A stretch of 64,000 nt of DNA from contig NZ_JAFMPS010000010.1 of assembly GCF_020667895.1 (NCBI RefSeq), positions 1-64,000 on the forward strand, in the 5' to 3' direction. This DNA comes from Alcanivorax sp. 1008. GTDB taxonomy: Bacteria > Pseudomonadota > Gammaproteobacteria > Pseudomonadales > Alcanivoracaceae. Each line of letters opens with the position of its first letter. The stretch's first letter is position 1. The position numbers and the translations under genes were made by a program. Shown piece by piece: positions 48,112 to 57,340 of the stretch. The notes beneath the pieces are model-generated. The model had not been told where the DNA came from and ran no database searches. It saw only the letters and a list, made by a program, of their open reading frames with translations.

Positions 48112-50304
48112 ATGGAAATCAAGGTCAACTATCTCGACAACCTTCGGCTCGAGGCAAAGTTTGACGACTTTACCGTCATCTCGGACCAGCCGATCCGCTA
48201 TAAGGGCGACGGCTCGGCGCCGGGACCGTTTGACTATTTTCTGGCGTCGTCGGCGCTGTGTGCAGCCTACTTCGTCAAGGTGTACTGCAACACACGCAAT
48301 ATCTCCACTGACAATATTCGTCTTTCGCAGAACAACATTGTCGACCCGGAGGATCGCTACAAGCAGATCTTCCGCATTCAGGTGCAACTGCCGGAAGACA
48401 TTAGCGACAAGGATCGTCAGGGGATCATTCGCTCCATCGAGCGCTGCACGGTAAAAAAAGTGGTGCAGGCTGGCCCGGACTTTCAAATTGAGACGGTAAA
48501 AAATCTGGATGACGATGCCCAGGCACTGCTGACAATAAAACCGGATAGCGACGCGCGAACTTTTATCGAAGGCAAAGACCTGCCGCTGGAACAAACCATC
48601 GCCAATATGAGCGCTATTCTGGCCAATCTTGGCATGAAGATCGAGATTGCCTCATGGCGCAATATCGTGCCACATGTGTGGTCACTGCATATTCGTGACG
48701 CGGCATCGCCGATGTGCTTTACCAACGGCAAGGGCGCCACCAAAGAAGCTGCTCTGTGCTCGGCACTCGGTGAATTTATTGAGCGGCTGAGCTGTAATTT
48801 TTTCTACAACGATCAGTATTTCGGCCAGGAAGTCGGTAACAGCGACTTTGTCCATTACCCGAATGAAAAATGGTTCCAGCCCGGCCCGAAAGGCGCACTG
48901 CCCAACGGCATACTCGATGACCACTGCCTGTCGATCTACAATCCCGACGGCGAGCTGCTGGGCACACACCTGCTTGATACCAACTCCGGCACCCCGGAAC
49001 GCGGCATTTGCGCCCTGCCCTATGTGCGTCAGTCTGACGGCGAAACGGTCTACTTCCCCTCCAACCTGATTGAAAACCTGTACCTCAGCAACGGCATGAG
49101 TGCCGGCAATACCTTGGCGGAGGCTCAGGTGCAGTGCCTGTCAGAAATTTTCGAGCGGGCCGTAAAAAAAGACATTATCGAAAATGAAGTGGCGCTGCCG
49201 GATGTTCCGGAGGCAGTGCTCAATCGCTATCCGCATATTCAGGAAGGCATCAAGGCACTGGAGGCGCAGGGCTTTCCGGTGCTGGTCAAGGATGCCTCCC
49301 TCGGCGGTGAGTTCCCTGTCATGTGTGTGGCCCTGATGAACCCGAAAACCGGCGGCGTGTTTGTCTCCTTTGGCGCTCACCCCAGTTTTCAGGTGGCACT
49401 GGAGCGCAGCCTGACCGAGCTGCTGCAGGGCCGCAGCTTTGAAGGTCTGAATGATCTGCCGGCGCCGACTTTTAATAGCATGGCTGTCACTGAACCCAAC
49501 AATTTCGTTGAGCACTTTATCGACTCCAGTGGCGTGGTGTCCTGGCGCTTTTTCAGCGCCCGCTCGGATTATGACTTCTGTGACTGGGATTTCAGCGGCA
49601 GCAACGAAGAAGAAGCCGCCACCCTGTTTGGCATACTTAAGGACATGGGCCATGAGTGTTATATGGCCGTGTTTGAAGATCTCGGCGCGCCGGTGTGCCG
49701 GATTCTGGTGCCCGGCTATTCCGAGATCTACCCGGTCGACGATCTGATCTGGGACAACACCAATATGGCGCTGGAGTTCCGCCAGGACATCCTCAACCTG
49801 CACCGGTTAGGCGACAACCAGCTGGCTGATCTGGTGCAGCGGCTGGAAGAAAGCGATCGCGACGCCTACATGACCATCATCACCCTGATCGGCATTGAGT
49901 TTGATGAAAACACCGTCTGGGGTCAGCTCACCATTCTGGAGCTGAAACTGCTTATTTATCTGGCGCTGGGCCAGCTGGATAGCGCTCTGGAACTGGTAGA
50001 GGCCTTTCTCCAGTTCAACGACAATACGGTGGAGCGCGGGCGCTTTTATCAAGCCATGCAGGCAGTGCTGGAAGTCACCCTGGATGACGATCTGGCGCTG
50101 GAAGATTATCTGGTCAGTTTCCGCCGTATGTTTGGTGATGACATCCTTAATGCCGTCATCGGCTCGGTCAACGGCAGCGTGCGCTTCCACGGCCTGTCCC
50201 CCACCAGCATGGCACTGGAAGGGCTCGACAAACATCAGCGGCTGATCGATAGCTACAAGAAACTGCATACAGCAAGACAGGCAGTATTTGCAACGAGTCA
50301 CTGA
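48112..50304 (+). CDS. OsmC-YcaO fusion protein
   Basis: The 730-residue product joins an OsmC-like domain (about residues 1-140, with GDGSAPGPFDYFLASSALC and later a Cys in ERCTVKK) to a YcaO domain (about 165-590). ATP-site motifs seen are SALGEFIERLSC and QCLSEIFERAV, the family's E-x3-E and Q-x3-E-x2-E-R patterns. A helical C-terminal domain follows, as in E. coli YcaO, which supports RimO-dependent methylthiolation of ribosomal protein S12 Asp. The Cys in the OsmC-like domain suggests sulfur or peroxide chemistry. No RiPP precursor or maturase is nearby, so the E. coli-like role is more likely than peptide modification. Confidence 0.88.
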   Translation: MEIKVNYLDNLRLEAKFDDFTVISDQPIRYKGDGSAPGPFDYFLASSALCAAYFVKVYCNTRNISTDNIRLSQNNIVDPEDRYKQIFRIQVQLPEDISDKDRQGIIRSIERCTVKKVVQAGPDFQIETVKNLDDDAQALLTIKPDSDARTFIEGKDLPLEQTIANMSAILANLGMKIEIASWRNIVPHVWSLHIRDAASPMCFTNGKGATKEAALCSALGEFIERLSCNFFYNDQYFGQEVGNSDFVHYPNEKWFQPGPKGALPNGILDDHCLSIYNPDGELLGTHLLDTNSGTPERGICALPYVRQSDGETVYFPSNLIENLYLSNGMSAGNTLAEAQVQCLSEIFERAVKKDIIENEVALPDVPEAVLNRYPHIQEGIKALEAQGFPVLVKDASLGGEFPVMCVALMNPKTGGVFVSFGAHPSFQVALERSLTELLQGRSFEGLNDLPAPTFNSMAVTEPNNFVEHFIDSSGVVSWRFFSARSDYDFCDWDFSGSNEEEAATLFGILKDMGHECYMAVFEDLGAPVCRILVPGYSEIYPVDDLIWDNTNMALEFRQDILNLHRLGDNQLADLVQRLEESDRDAYMTIITLIGIEFDENTVWGQLTILELKLLIYLALGQLDSALELVEAFLQFNDNTVERGRFYQAMQAVLEVTLDDDLALEDYLVSFRRMFGDDILNAVIGSVNGSVRFHGLSPTSMALEGLDKHQRLIDSYKKLHTARQAVFATSH

Positions 50305-50346
50305 CCAGCCACGTTTATTACATCGGATCTGCCAAACAAGTCCGCC

Positions 50347-50385
50347 AACAAAAAAGGCCCGGCAATTTGCCGGGCCTTTTTTGTT
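50347..50385. terminator. bidirectional terminator after the OsmC-YcaO gene
   Basis: Perfect 18-base arms (50347-50364 and 50368-50385), A- and T-runs on both sides, sharing its 29-base core with the terminator at 47964-48000. It separates convergent genes. Confidence 0.93.
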
Positions 50386-50401
50386 TATACCACTACGAGA
50401 T

Positions 50402-50424
50402 GAGTACGATTGAGGAGTACGATT
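50402..50424. repeat. short direct repeat
   Basis: GAGTACGATT occurs twice (50402-50411 and 50415-50424) separated by GAG, just past the terminator and running into the stop codon of the minus-strand lipoprotein gene. Confidence 0.6.
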
Positions 50425-53400
50425 ATTGGCATGTAACCTGGATATCGTTCACATAGTTCGGCACGGCATCCGCCGCCGGCATTACACCTGTGCCATTGGT
50501 GACCGAACAGGTCAAACCAAACAGGCCTGTGTACTGGGCAGTGATGTCGTAGGTATCGCCCGGTGCCAAGGTGCTCGGCATGGTGAAGCTGCCACCCTGA
50601 CCCGAATCATTAAACAGGAAGTTAATAAACTCGAAGTTATCCAAGTCTTCAATGTCCACACTGTCGAAATCATCCAGCCCAGTCACAGTACCGCCCACGG
50701 AGCCTGCTGCAGGATCACTGCCACCGCCGCCATCGAAGCTGCACTCCAGCGACAGATTGGTAATGTTGGTGGTGCCGATGGTGCCGCTGCCATTGGTGAC
50801 GGCGCCACAAGTAGTGCCGATCGAAGTACCGATCACGGTGACATCATAAGTAGCGCCTTCGGGCATGTAGATACTGTTGAAGGCCAGACCCGCGCCGGTG
50901 CCGGTAAGGTCAATCTGCTGGGCGCCGGTAGCACTGTTCACCACCGAGAGCTGCACGCTTGCGCCGTCCACCAAGCCGTTAACAATGCCAGTCACGCGGG
51001 CGCCCTGGCAGGCAATATCGACAGTGACCTGAGCGCCTTGCGGCGAATCGCTCTGGCTGCTCAACTGGCACTGCAAACCACTCGGCACCGAGGTCAGCTC
51101 CAGCTGGTAGGTGCCGGTAAAACTGTCCGCAAAGAGATAATCGCCGTTAGCGCTCAACAGGGCGAAGGCCGGGCCAGTATTACTGTCAGTGTTCTGTAAC
51201 GCCAGAGTTTCACCGGCGGGTAATCCGGTGAGCAACCCGCCAAGGCTGAACGCGGCAAACCCCTCACAACTGACTTCCACAACAGCAAACACATCGGAGT
51301 CATAGTTGATCGGCGCAACGCCATCGCCACCTTCCAGCGAGCACAGCAGGTTGCTCGGATTGGCGCCGTTGATTGTCACGCTGAAGCTCTCGCCCGCATC
51401 AAGCGTTGATGGAAAGCTGAACTCGCCATTGGCATCAACGACCACCGAATCATCGCCATTGGACAGCGTGACTGACTGGTTGGGCTGCAGCCCGGTGGCG
51501 GTGCCACCGAGTGTCACTGGCAGCACCTCTTTCAGCGTGCAATCCACTGCAACATTATTGATATTGTTGCCAATCATGGTGCCGCTGGCGTTGCTGACGG
51601 TACAGCCGAATTGCGGCGCGATATCACCAACGGTGACCGTATAGGTTGCACTCACAGGCACCGGCGAAAGAAACTGCCACTGATCCTGACTGCCGAAGAT
51701 CGCCAGCTTGTCTTCGCGCTGCTTGCCATTGGTTTCGGTGGATGTGAGGGTCAGCTTGAGTTCCGCGCCCTCGGGAAGACCAGTCAAGGAGCCCCCCACC
51801 AGTTGTTGTAGACCAGCCGCCAACTGCGTCATCAAATCATTGTTGCAGGCATTCAGAGAACAGATTTTTCCGCGCACATCGGCCGGCAGCTTGATGATTT
51901 CCGATTCCACATGCGCTTGTGCATCGGCCTTACTCACCAGCGTAAAGGTACTGCCGACAGTACTGGAAATGCTCGACAGCAGGGTCTCGGCAGCGCTGGC
52001 AAACTCCTCATCCGTGCCGCCCAGATCGATATCAATGCTCTGCGCGCTAAGATCCGGCAATACAATCTGCGTCGGATCGCCGCTGGTATTTAGAGACTGC
52101 AACAACTGGGCTATGCGCAAACCTCTTTCCGGGGTTTCACCCAGACCCGCCAGCTGGTAGACGTGAACGGCTTCGGCGCAATCAGTGCTGCCCAGGGCAA
52201 AGTTTCCAAGATAGAAAGCGACCTGCTCGCCGGCTTTGCATTGGTATCCGCCATTGGCATCGGTAAAGCGCATTTCGGAGCCCAGTTTGCTGACGTAAAT
52301 TGGTACATCATCGAAGATCCGGCCAATGGAGCTCTGGTACGTCAACCCACCGGTTACAAGTGCTAACTGGCCGTTACTGGATACGGCCGCTGTTTTCCAT
52401 CTCTCTGATGGTGGCCATACAACATCCACACTCCAACTCTTCCCGCCATCGTTGGAACGGTACACTTTGCCCAGCCATTCGGCGGCCAGCAAAATGCGCA
52501 TGTCCGCAGACCCGGCGATTGCCTCAATGTTCTTGCCTGCCAAAGTGACCTGCACGCCACTTTGTGTATGCAGCTCCACCCCTTTCGCCGTGGCCAGGGC
52601 GACCACATCACCGGCGGCGGACAGCGCTGCATCCCGAACTGGCTCACCATTGGTTGCCAGAGGCAGCCAAGTGTTGCCGTCATCCACCGACAGACTGGCG
52701 GTGGTGCCGCCCACGGCGAGAAGGCGCGCACCATCCGCGGAGACCATCAAGCGGTTTTCATCTTCGGCCGGTGAACCGGTCAGCGCTGCCCAGCTGAGAC
52801 CGCCATCATTGGAGCGATAACGGCAGACATCTCGCTGCTCCCCAGCGTCCCAGAGCTGCGCGTCACTGCGCGTATCTTTTCCGGAGAAGTAAAGCTGCTG
52901 ACCATCTGCGGACAGACTGACCTCCGAGGTGCGGCACAGGGCTGATGTTGGTGCCGGTCGCTCTACCCATGTCTCGCCGCCATCGACAGACACCAGCAGC
53001 GGCAGGGCCGCGCTGTCATTGCGTTGCGGCACGACGATGGTCTGCCCATCCGCTGATACCGCCACGCTGCCGGTAGCCCCGGCATCTCTGTTAAAGAAGC
53101 TACCCGTTACAGGGGACTGCCGTCGATTCGATGGCCAGCTCGCACCGCTGTCCGTGGAAAGCCAGATAGCGTACTCACTCAAGGCGAACATACGTGAGCC
53201 GTCTGCGGACATCGCCACGCGTCCCCAGATATCTTCAGAACGCGATACTTCACTCCAACCTCTGATGCGGTAACCCAGCCCCTGCACCGGCGCATCAATA
53301 AACACACCATCGGCCTTCGACTCCGCCGGGAACAGTCGTCCATCACCACCACCGCAACCCGCAACGAGCCCGACAACCAACAGGGTCGCCCCCCATAGTC

Positions 53401-53449
53401 TCACGCCATAAGCTGGACCCTGTGCGATCACCGGACTCACTGCTTTCAT
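50423..53449 (-). CDS. large lipoprotein: Asp-box beta-propeller plus five GG-x-x-TGL repeats
   Basis: The 1008-residue product begins with a lipoprotein signal and lipobox VAGC (Cys 32). Residues about 70-380 carry five Asp boxes (STDSGASW, SVDGGETW, SNDGGLSW, SVDDGNTW, SNDGGKSW). These alternate with seven SADG-type repeats such as VAMSADGSRMF and VSLSADGQQLY, which suggests a seven-bladed propeller. A 150-residue linker domain follows. Five beta-rich repeats then begin with GGSLTGL, GGTATGL, GGLLTGL, TGIVNGL and GGTVTGL, each with paired Cys. No catalytic sialidase residues were recognised, so an adhesive or sensing surface role is inferred. Start ATG 53449 has GGAG; ATG 53470 is an alternative. 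Confidence 0.78.
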   Translation of the reverse strand: MKAVSPVIAQGPAYGVRLWGATLLVVGLVAGCGGGDGRLFPAESKADGVFIDAPVQGLGYRIRGWSEVSRSEDIWGRVAMSADGSRMFALSEYAIWLSTDSGASWPSNRRQSPVTGSFFNRDAGATGSVAVSADGQTIVVPQRNDSAALPLLVSVDGGETWVERPAPTSALCRTSEVSLSADGQQLYFSGKDTRSDAQLWDAGEQRDVCRYRSNDGGLSWAALTGSPAEDENRLMVSADGARLLAVGGTTASLSVDDGNTWLPLATNGEPVRDAALSAAGDVVALATAKGVELHTQSGVQVTLAGKNIEAIAGSADMRILLAAEWLGKVYRSNDGGKSWSVDVVWPPSERWKTAAVSSNGQLALVTGGLTYQSSIGRIFDDVPIYVSKLGSEMRFTDANGGYQCKAGEQVAFYLGNFALGSTDCAEAVHVYQLAGLGETPERGLRIAQLLQSLNTSGDPTQIVLPDLSAQSIDIDLGGTDEEFASAAETLLSSISSTVGSTFTLVSKADAQAHVESEIIKLPADVRGKICSLNACNNDLMTQLAAGLQQLVGGSLTGLPEGAELKLTLTSTETNGKQREDKLAIFGSQDQWQFLSPVPVSATYTVTVGDIAPQFGCTVSNASGTMIGNNINNVAVDCTLKEVLPVTLGGTATGLQPNQSVTLSNGDDSVVVDANGEFSFPSTLDAGESFSVTINGANPSNLLCSLEGGDGVAPINYDSDVFAVVEVSCEGFAAFSLGGLLTGLPAGETLALQNTDSNTGPAFALLSANGDYLFADSFTGTYQLELTSVPSGLQCQLSSQSDSPQGAQVTVDIACQGARVTGIVNGLVDGASVQLSVVNSATGAQQIDLTGTGAGLAFNSIYMPEGATYDVTVIGTSIGTTCGAVTNGSGTIGTTNITNLSLECSFDGGGGSDPAAGSVGGTVTGLDDFDSVDIEDLDNFEFINFLFNDSGQGGSFTMPSTLAPGDTYDITAQYTGLFGLTCSVTNGTGVMPAADAVPNYVNDIQVTCQ

Positions 53450-53841
53450 CAAATCACTCCGTACTGCCATTGAATATTTCTCTCTTTCACGCAGTAATCT
53501 CGGGAAACCACGACGTATCGAGAAATGAATGACATTCTCATTTGCAAAGACCACGCCACAACTAGTGATCTACCCACAAAATACTGCCGCCCCCGCCAGC
53601 ACTGCTTCTGCAGCTCCCCGCCTTCATATCGGCAGTGCGAAGCCATGATTCCATTGCGCCACTAACTGTCACTTTAGGGTATCAACCTGACGCCCTGCGG
53701 CAGCAAAAGCCGCAATAGAAGCAGAACCTCCGGCCAACAACGCCCTCCTGTCACCAGTCGACATCTTTCTCCCCCCTGTGTACTGGCGCAAAAAGCAGCA
53801 CAGAATAGACTTCCCTCGTTCCTGACAACCGGAGAATTACC
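53450..53841. other. intergenic region between the propeller lipoprotein and the SDR operon
   Basis: This is a divergent gap of 392 bases. It holds a small minus-strand frame at 53669-53764 (separate entry), an AT-rich stretch near 53520-53560 with a weak dyad, and no consensus promoter that I trust. A CAGAAT about 40 bases before the SDR start could be its -10. Confidence 0.4.
53669..53764 (-). pseudogene. 31-residue frame resembling a twin-arginine signal peptide (gene remnant or microprotein)
   Basis: The frame starts at ATG 53764 behind an excellent GGGGGGAGAAAG ribosome site. It encodes an Arg-Arg pair in GDRRALL followed by the hydrophobic stretch AGGSASIAAFAAAG, then stops seven residues later. 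That is the layout of a Tat signal peptide with no mature protein. I could not find a continuing frame with recognisable similarity. It could be the 5' end of a decayed gene or a genuine short membrane peptide. Confidence 0.4.
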
Positions 53842-54840
53842 ATGTCACGACGAATCATGATTGGCGGCATCGCCCTTGGCGTACCCGACTTTCGCCCCCA
53901 TGCGAAGCGGTTTGTGGATGGCGCTGCCCGGGGAGTACATCAGCGGCTGATGCCCGGTGCGGCGTTGCGGCGCCGGGTAAACGGTAAGGTGGTGCTGATC
54001 ACCGGCGCCAGCTCCGGTATTGGTGCGGGTGTTGCCCACAAGCTGGCCGAAGCCGGCGCCACGGTGCTACTGACTGCCCGTTCTGCAGATGCTCTGGAGG
54101 ATCTGGCCGAGAAGATCCGCGATAACGGTGGTGAGGCGGTGGCCTACCGCGCCGATATCGCCGACCTGGACGACTGCGACCGTCTCTGCCAAAAGGTGCT
54201 TGAGGATCATGGCCGGGTCGACATCCTGATCAATAACGCGGGCCGCTCGATCCGCCGCTCGGTGGTCTATTCGCTGGATCGCTTCCATGACTACCAGCGC
54301 ACCATGCAGTTGAATTACTTCGGCGCCATTCGTCTGGCCATGAACCTGATTCCGGCAATGAAAGCCCAGGGTGACGGCCACATCATCAATGTCACCACCG
54401 TCGGCGTATTCAACGGCGTGCCGCGCTTCTCCGCCTACCTGGGCTCCAAGTGTGCGCTGGAAGGCTGGACGATGGCGGCGCAAAACGAGCTTTTACATAC
54501 CGGCATCAGCTTTACCCTGATGAACTACCCACTGGTGCGCACGCCGATGATCGCGCCCACCAAGATCTATGATTACTTCCCGGCCATGAGCCCGGAGAAG
54601 GCGGTGGACTGGATGTGCGAAGCGATTGTCACCCGACCAAAGCGCAAGGTAACCGCATTTGGCCTGTTCTCTCAGGGCATGTACACGGTGCTGCCGAAGA
54701 CCGCCGAACTGATCGTCAATACCGGCTACCAGATCGTCCCGGAGTTCTTCGGCAAGGAGAAGAAAGGCTCTGAAGGTAAGTCGTCACTCGCCAGCGACGA
54801 GACCGGTAGCAACGTTCAGCCGCTGCGCCGACGTAAGTAA
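53842..54840 (+). CDS. short-chain dehydrogenase/reductase, paralogue of the fatty acyl reductase C-domain
   Basis: The 332-residue product is a classical SDR: TGASSGIG (54-61), NNAG (131-134), Y199-x3-K203. Its sequence closely follows the C-terminal half of the reductase at 45926-47938 (shared NNAGRSIRRSV, RTMQLNYFGA, PLVRTPMIAPTKIY, VNTGY). The usual catalytic serine position reads Thr (INVTTVG), unlike NISS in the reductase. The 45-residue N-terminus is basic and hydrophobic and could associate with membrane. It heads a four-gene plus-strand run. I infer reduction or oxidation of a long-chain aldehyde, alcohol or ketone. Confidence 0.85.
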   Translation: MSRRIMIGGIALGVPDFRPHAKRFVDGAARGVHQRLMPGAALRRRVNGKVVLITGASSGIGAGVAHKLAEAGATVLLTARSADALEDLAEKIRDNGGEAVAYRADIADLDDCDRLCQKVLEDHGRVDILINNAGRSIRRSVVYSLDRFHDYQRTMQLNYFGAIRLAMNLIPAMKAQGDGHIINVTTVGVFNGVPRFSAYLGSKCALEGWTMAAQNELLHTGISFTLMNYPLVRTPMIAPTKIYDYFPAMSPEKAVDWMCEAIVTRPKRKVTAFGLFSQGMYTVLPKTAELIVNTGYQIVPEFFGKEKKGSEGKSSLASDETGSNVQPLRRRK

Positions 54841-54940
54841 GCCCGGGCGGGCCGATTGAAACGCTCTGGCTTGGCCGATGGTGCAGCGCAGGCTGCGCGA
54901 AAGGACAAGCCAAAAGCATTAGATCAGCTACACTCGGAAC

Positions 54941-56875
54941 ATGACTGAAGCTCTGACTGACATCCTGCCCGACCTGCCGCGCCCGGATACCGCCCGGGCG
55001 CTGGTGCGAGCCATGCTGCCCGCCGGTGAGCAATTACCGGCCGCCGATGCCGAACGCATCTGCGCCACTGTTGCCGGCTATTTAAAAGGTCGTCCCGGCT
55101 TTCGCCGGTTACTAGCCAGCAGCTTGCTGTGGCTGGAAAGCCGCTCCCTGTTCAGCCATGGCAAACGCTTTAGCCGGCTAACCCCGGATCAGCAAAAGGT
55201 GGTACTCAAAGACCTGTCCGGTACGCTGATCAGTGGTCATCTGCTGCGCGCGCTGGCAGCGCCATTCAAAGCCGCCTGGCTACTGGATGACGATACCCAG
55301 CGCCGGGTCGGTAGCCGTCCGCCGGTGCAGGTGCCCAAGCAGATTGAAGCGTTCCGCTGGCAAGCTCAGGTCAGCCCGGCACGAGATATGGAAGAGGACA
55401 TGGAACTGGAAGCCGATGTGGTGGTGATCGGCACCGGCGCCGGCGGCGCGGCCGCTGCCTACGAGCTGGCCAGCCGTGGCTTGGCCGTAGTGATGATTGA
55501 GGAAGGCGAGTACTACAACCGCACCCACTTCAACGGCAATCTCACCGACGCTGTGGCGAAACTATATCGCGGCCTCGGCGCCACCACTGCCCTGGGCAAT
55601 GTCACCATTCCGGTACCCATCGGTCGTAGCGTCGGTGGCACCACCACGATCAATTCCGGCACCTGTTTGCGTACCCCCGATGCAGTGCTGGCGCGCTGGC
55701 AAAAAGAGTTCGGCTTGACCGAGCTGACATCAGAAAATCTTGATCCCTTTTTTGCCAGCGTCGAAGAAGTTATCAATGTCACACCGGCGGAAGACAAATA
55801 TGTTGGCGAAATCGGCAACGTGATCGCCGACGGCGCTCGCAAGATCGGCCTTACCAAGCTGCACAATCTGCCGCGCAACGCTAAAGGCTGCGATGGCCAA
55901 GGCCTGTGTCAGTTCGGTTGCCCCACGGATGCCAAACAATCAACCAATGTCAGCTATGTACCCCGGGCACTGGATCGCGGTGCGTTTTTATTTACCGGCT
56001 TTCGCGCAGAAAAGCTGTTGCACCGCCAGCAGCAGCTGGAAGGTGTGGAGGCCACCGGCAAGCGTGACGACGGCAGCATTGTTCGCCTGACAGTGCGCGC
56101 CGCGAAAGTGATTGTCGCCATGGGTAGTCTGTTGACGCCGCTGTTTCTGAAACAAAATGGCGTGCGCAACCCGCATCTTGGTCGTCACCTGACGATTCAT
56201 CCCGCCGGGGTGGTCAATGCCATTTTTCCGGAGCGCGAGTTTGCCAATTCGCAAACCATTCCACAGGGTTTCGGTGTCGGCGATTTTGCCGAGCAGGGGC
56301 TAATGTTCGAAGGTGGCACCATTCCGTTTGCCGGCCACGGTCTGTTTAGCAATCTTTATGGCCGTGACTTTGTCGACTTCTGCGAGCGCTACCAGAACAC
56401 CGCCTACTTCGGTTTCATGATCCGTGACACCAGCGAAGGACGGGTGCGCCGAGGCCCACATCGCGATGTACCGTGGATCAGCTATCAGATGAACGATCAG
56501 GATTTCCGGCTTTTCCTGAAAGGCGTTGAAACACTGGCGCAAATCTATCTGGCTGCCGGCGCCCGTGAAGTAATGATTCCAGGCCTCAACCGACTGATCA
56601 CAGTGCGCAATGAACAGGAGCTGGCGAGCTTTATGGCGCGCAAGCACAAGCCAAAGGATTTCCTGATGAGCGCCTATCACCCGCTCGGCACCGCGCGCAT
56701 TGCCGCCGATGTCAGCCGCGGAGTGTGCGGGCCGGACCATCAAGTATTTGGCTGGAACGGCCTGTATGTGATGGATGGCAGCAACGTACCCACCAGTCTG
56801 GGCGCCAACCCTCAGGTCACCATTATGGCGCTGGCTGCCCGTGCCGCATCAAAAATTGCAGACTCACTCTCTTAA
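54941..56875 (+). CDS. GMC-family FAD oxidoreductase, long-chain alcohol oxidase-like
   Basis: The 644-residue product has an N-terminal helical extension of about 155 residues, then the FAD loop GTGAGG (164-169). A cysteine-rich GCDGQGLCQFGCPTDAKQS follows, then the C-terminal catalytic HPLGTARIA and PTSLGANPQVTIMALA. The extension and Cys-rich segment recall plant and yeast long-chain fatty alcohol oxidases and related bacterial proteins more than choline dehydrogenase. It starts 100 bases after the SDR and 12 bases precede the next gene. A role in oxidising long-chain alcohols or sterol-like alcohols is inferred. Confidence 0.86.
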   Translation: MTEALTDILPDLPRPDTARALVRAMLPAGEQLPAADAERICATVAGYLKGRPGFRRLLASSLLWLESRSLFSHGKRFSRLTPDQQKVVLKDLSGTLISGHLLRALAAPFKAAWLLDDDTQRRVGSRPPVQVPKQIEAFRWQAQVSPARDMEEDMELEADVVVIGTGAGGAAAAYELASRGLAVVMIEEGEYYNRTHFNGNLTDAVAKLYRGLGATTALGNVTIPVPIGRSVGGTTTINSGTCLRTPDAVLARWQKEFGLTELTSENLDPFFASVEEVINVTPAEDKYVGEIGNVIADGARKIGLTKLHNLPRNAKGCDGQGLCQFGCPTDAKQSTNVSYVPRALDRGAFLFTGFRAEKLLHRQQQLEGVEATGKRDDGSIVRLTVRAAKVIVAMGSLLTPLFLKQNGVRNPHLGRHLTIHPAGVVNAIFPEREFANSQTIPQGFGVGDFAEQGLMFEGGTIPFAGHGLFSNLYGRDFVDFCERYQNTAYFGFMIRDTSEGRVRRGPHRDVPWISYQMNDQDFRLFLKGVETLAQIYLAAGAREVMIPGLNRLITVRNEQELASFMARKHKPKDFLMSAYHPLGTARIAADVSRGVCGPDHQVFGWNGLYVMDGSNVPTSLGANPQVTIMALAARAASKIADSLS

Positions 56876-56887
56876 AGGAGAAAAACC

Positions 56888-57340
56888 ATGGCCACCGGAC
56901 TTTTGCTTTGCGAAACCATGAGCGGCGACTTCACTCTCGACGCTGACCATGTCGCACAGCCATTTGCATTTTCTATTCGTGCCTTTACCACCAGGATTTT
57001 TAGCCTGAGTACGCCGCGCTATTTTCGTGGCACGGTGACACTGGCTGGCGTTGACTATCCCTGTCGCGGCGAGCTGACCATTCACGTCGGGGGCCCTCAT
57101 TACTGGCTCGAGTTCAATCATCCACAGTTGGGCAAGGTCCGCGCAGAGGGGCACAAAACCTACAGCATGAACGGGCTGGTCAAATCGCTCACCACCTGCC
57201 CGCTAGAAATCAGCAGCAATGGCCAGCGCATTGGCTCGGCGCTGGTTGCCTATCGCGACTCCATGTTGGCGTTTCCGTTCAAGGCCCTGCGCCTGGTCGA
57301 TGAGCAAAACGCATTTAGCGCTGCCGGCAGCGCATCATGA
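56888..57340 (+). CDS. small beta-rich protein of the GMC gene cluster
   Basis: I do not recognise a named family. The 150-residue product starts MATGLLLCETMSGDF and continues with alternating beta-like segments (YFRGTVTLAG, YPCRGELTIHV), ending in an Ala/Ser tail. The ETMSG-x-F opening recalls a small domain seen beside or fused to actinobacterial cholesterol-oxidase-like GMC proteins; this is from memory and uncertain. There is no signal peptide. AAAGGAG precedes the ATG. Its stop overlaps the next start as ATGA (57337-57340), which indicates tight coupling with both neighbours. Confidence 0.65.
   Translation: MATGLLLCETMSGDFTLDADHVAQPFAFSIRAFTTRIFSLSTPRYFRGTVTLAGVDYPCRGELTIHVGGPHYWLEFNHPQLGKVRAEGHKTYSMNGLVKSLTTCPLEISSNGQRIGSALVAYRDSMLAFPFKALRLVDEQNAFSAAGSAS

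Noticed and set aside
53524-53546. Fur box near the start of the propeller lipoprotein
   Set aside because: AATGA-CATTC-TCATT has matching half-sites, but only about 10 of 19 positions fit the full Fur consensus.
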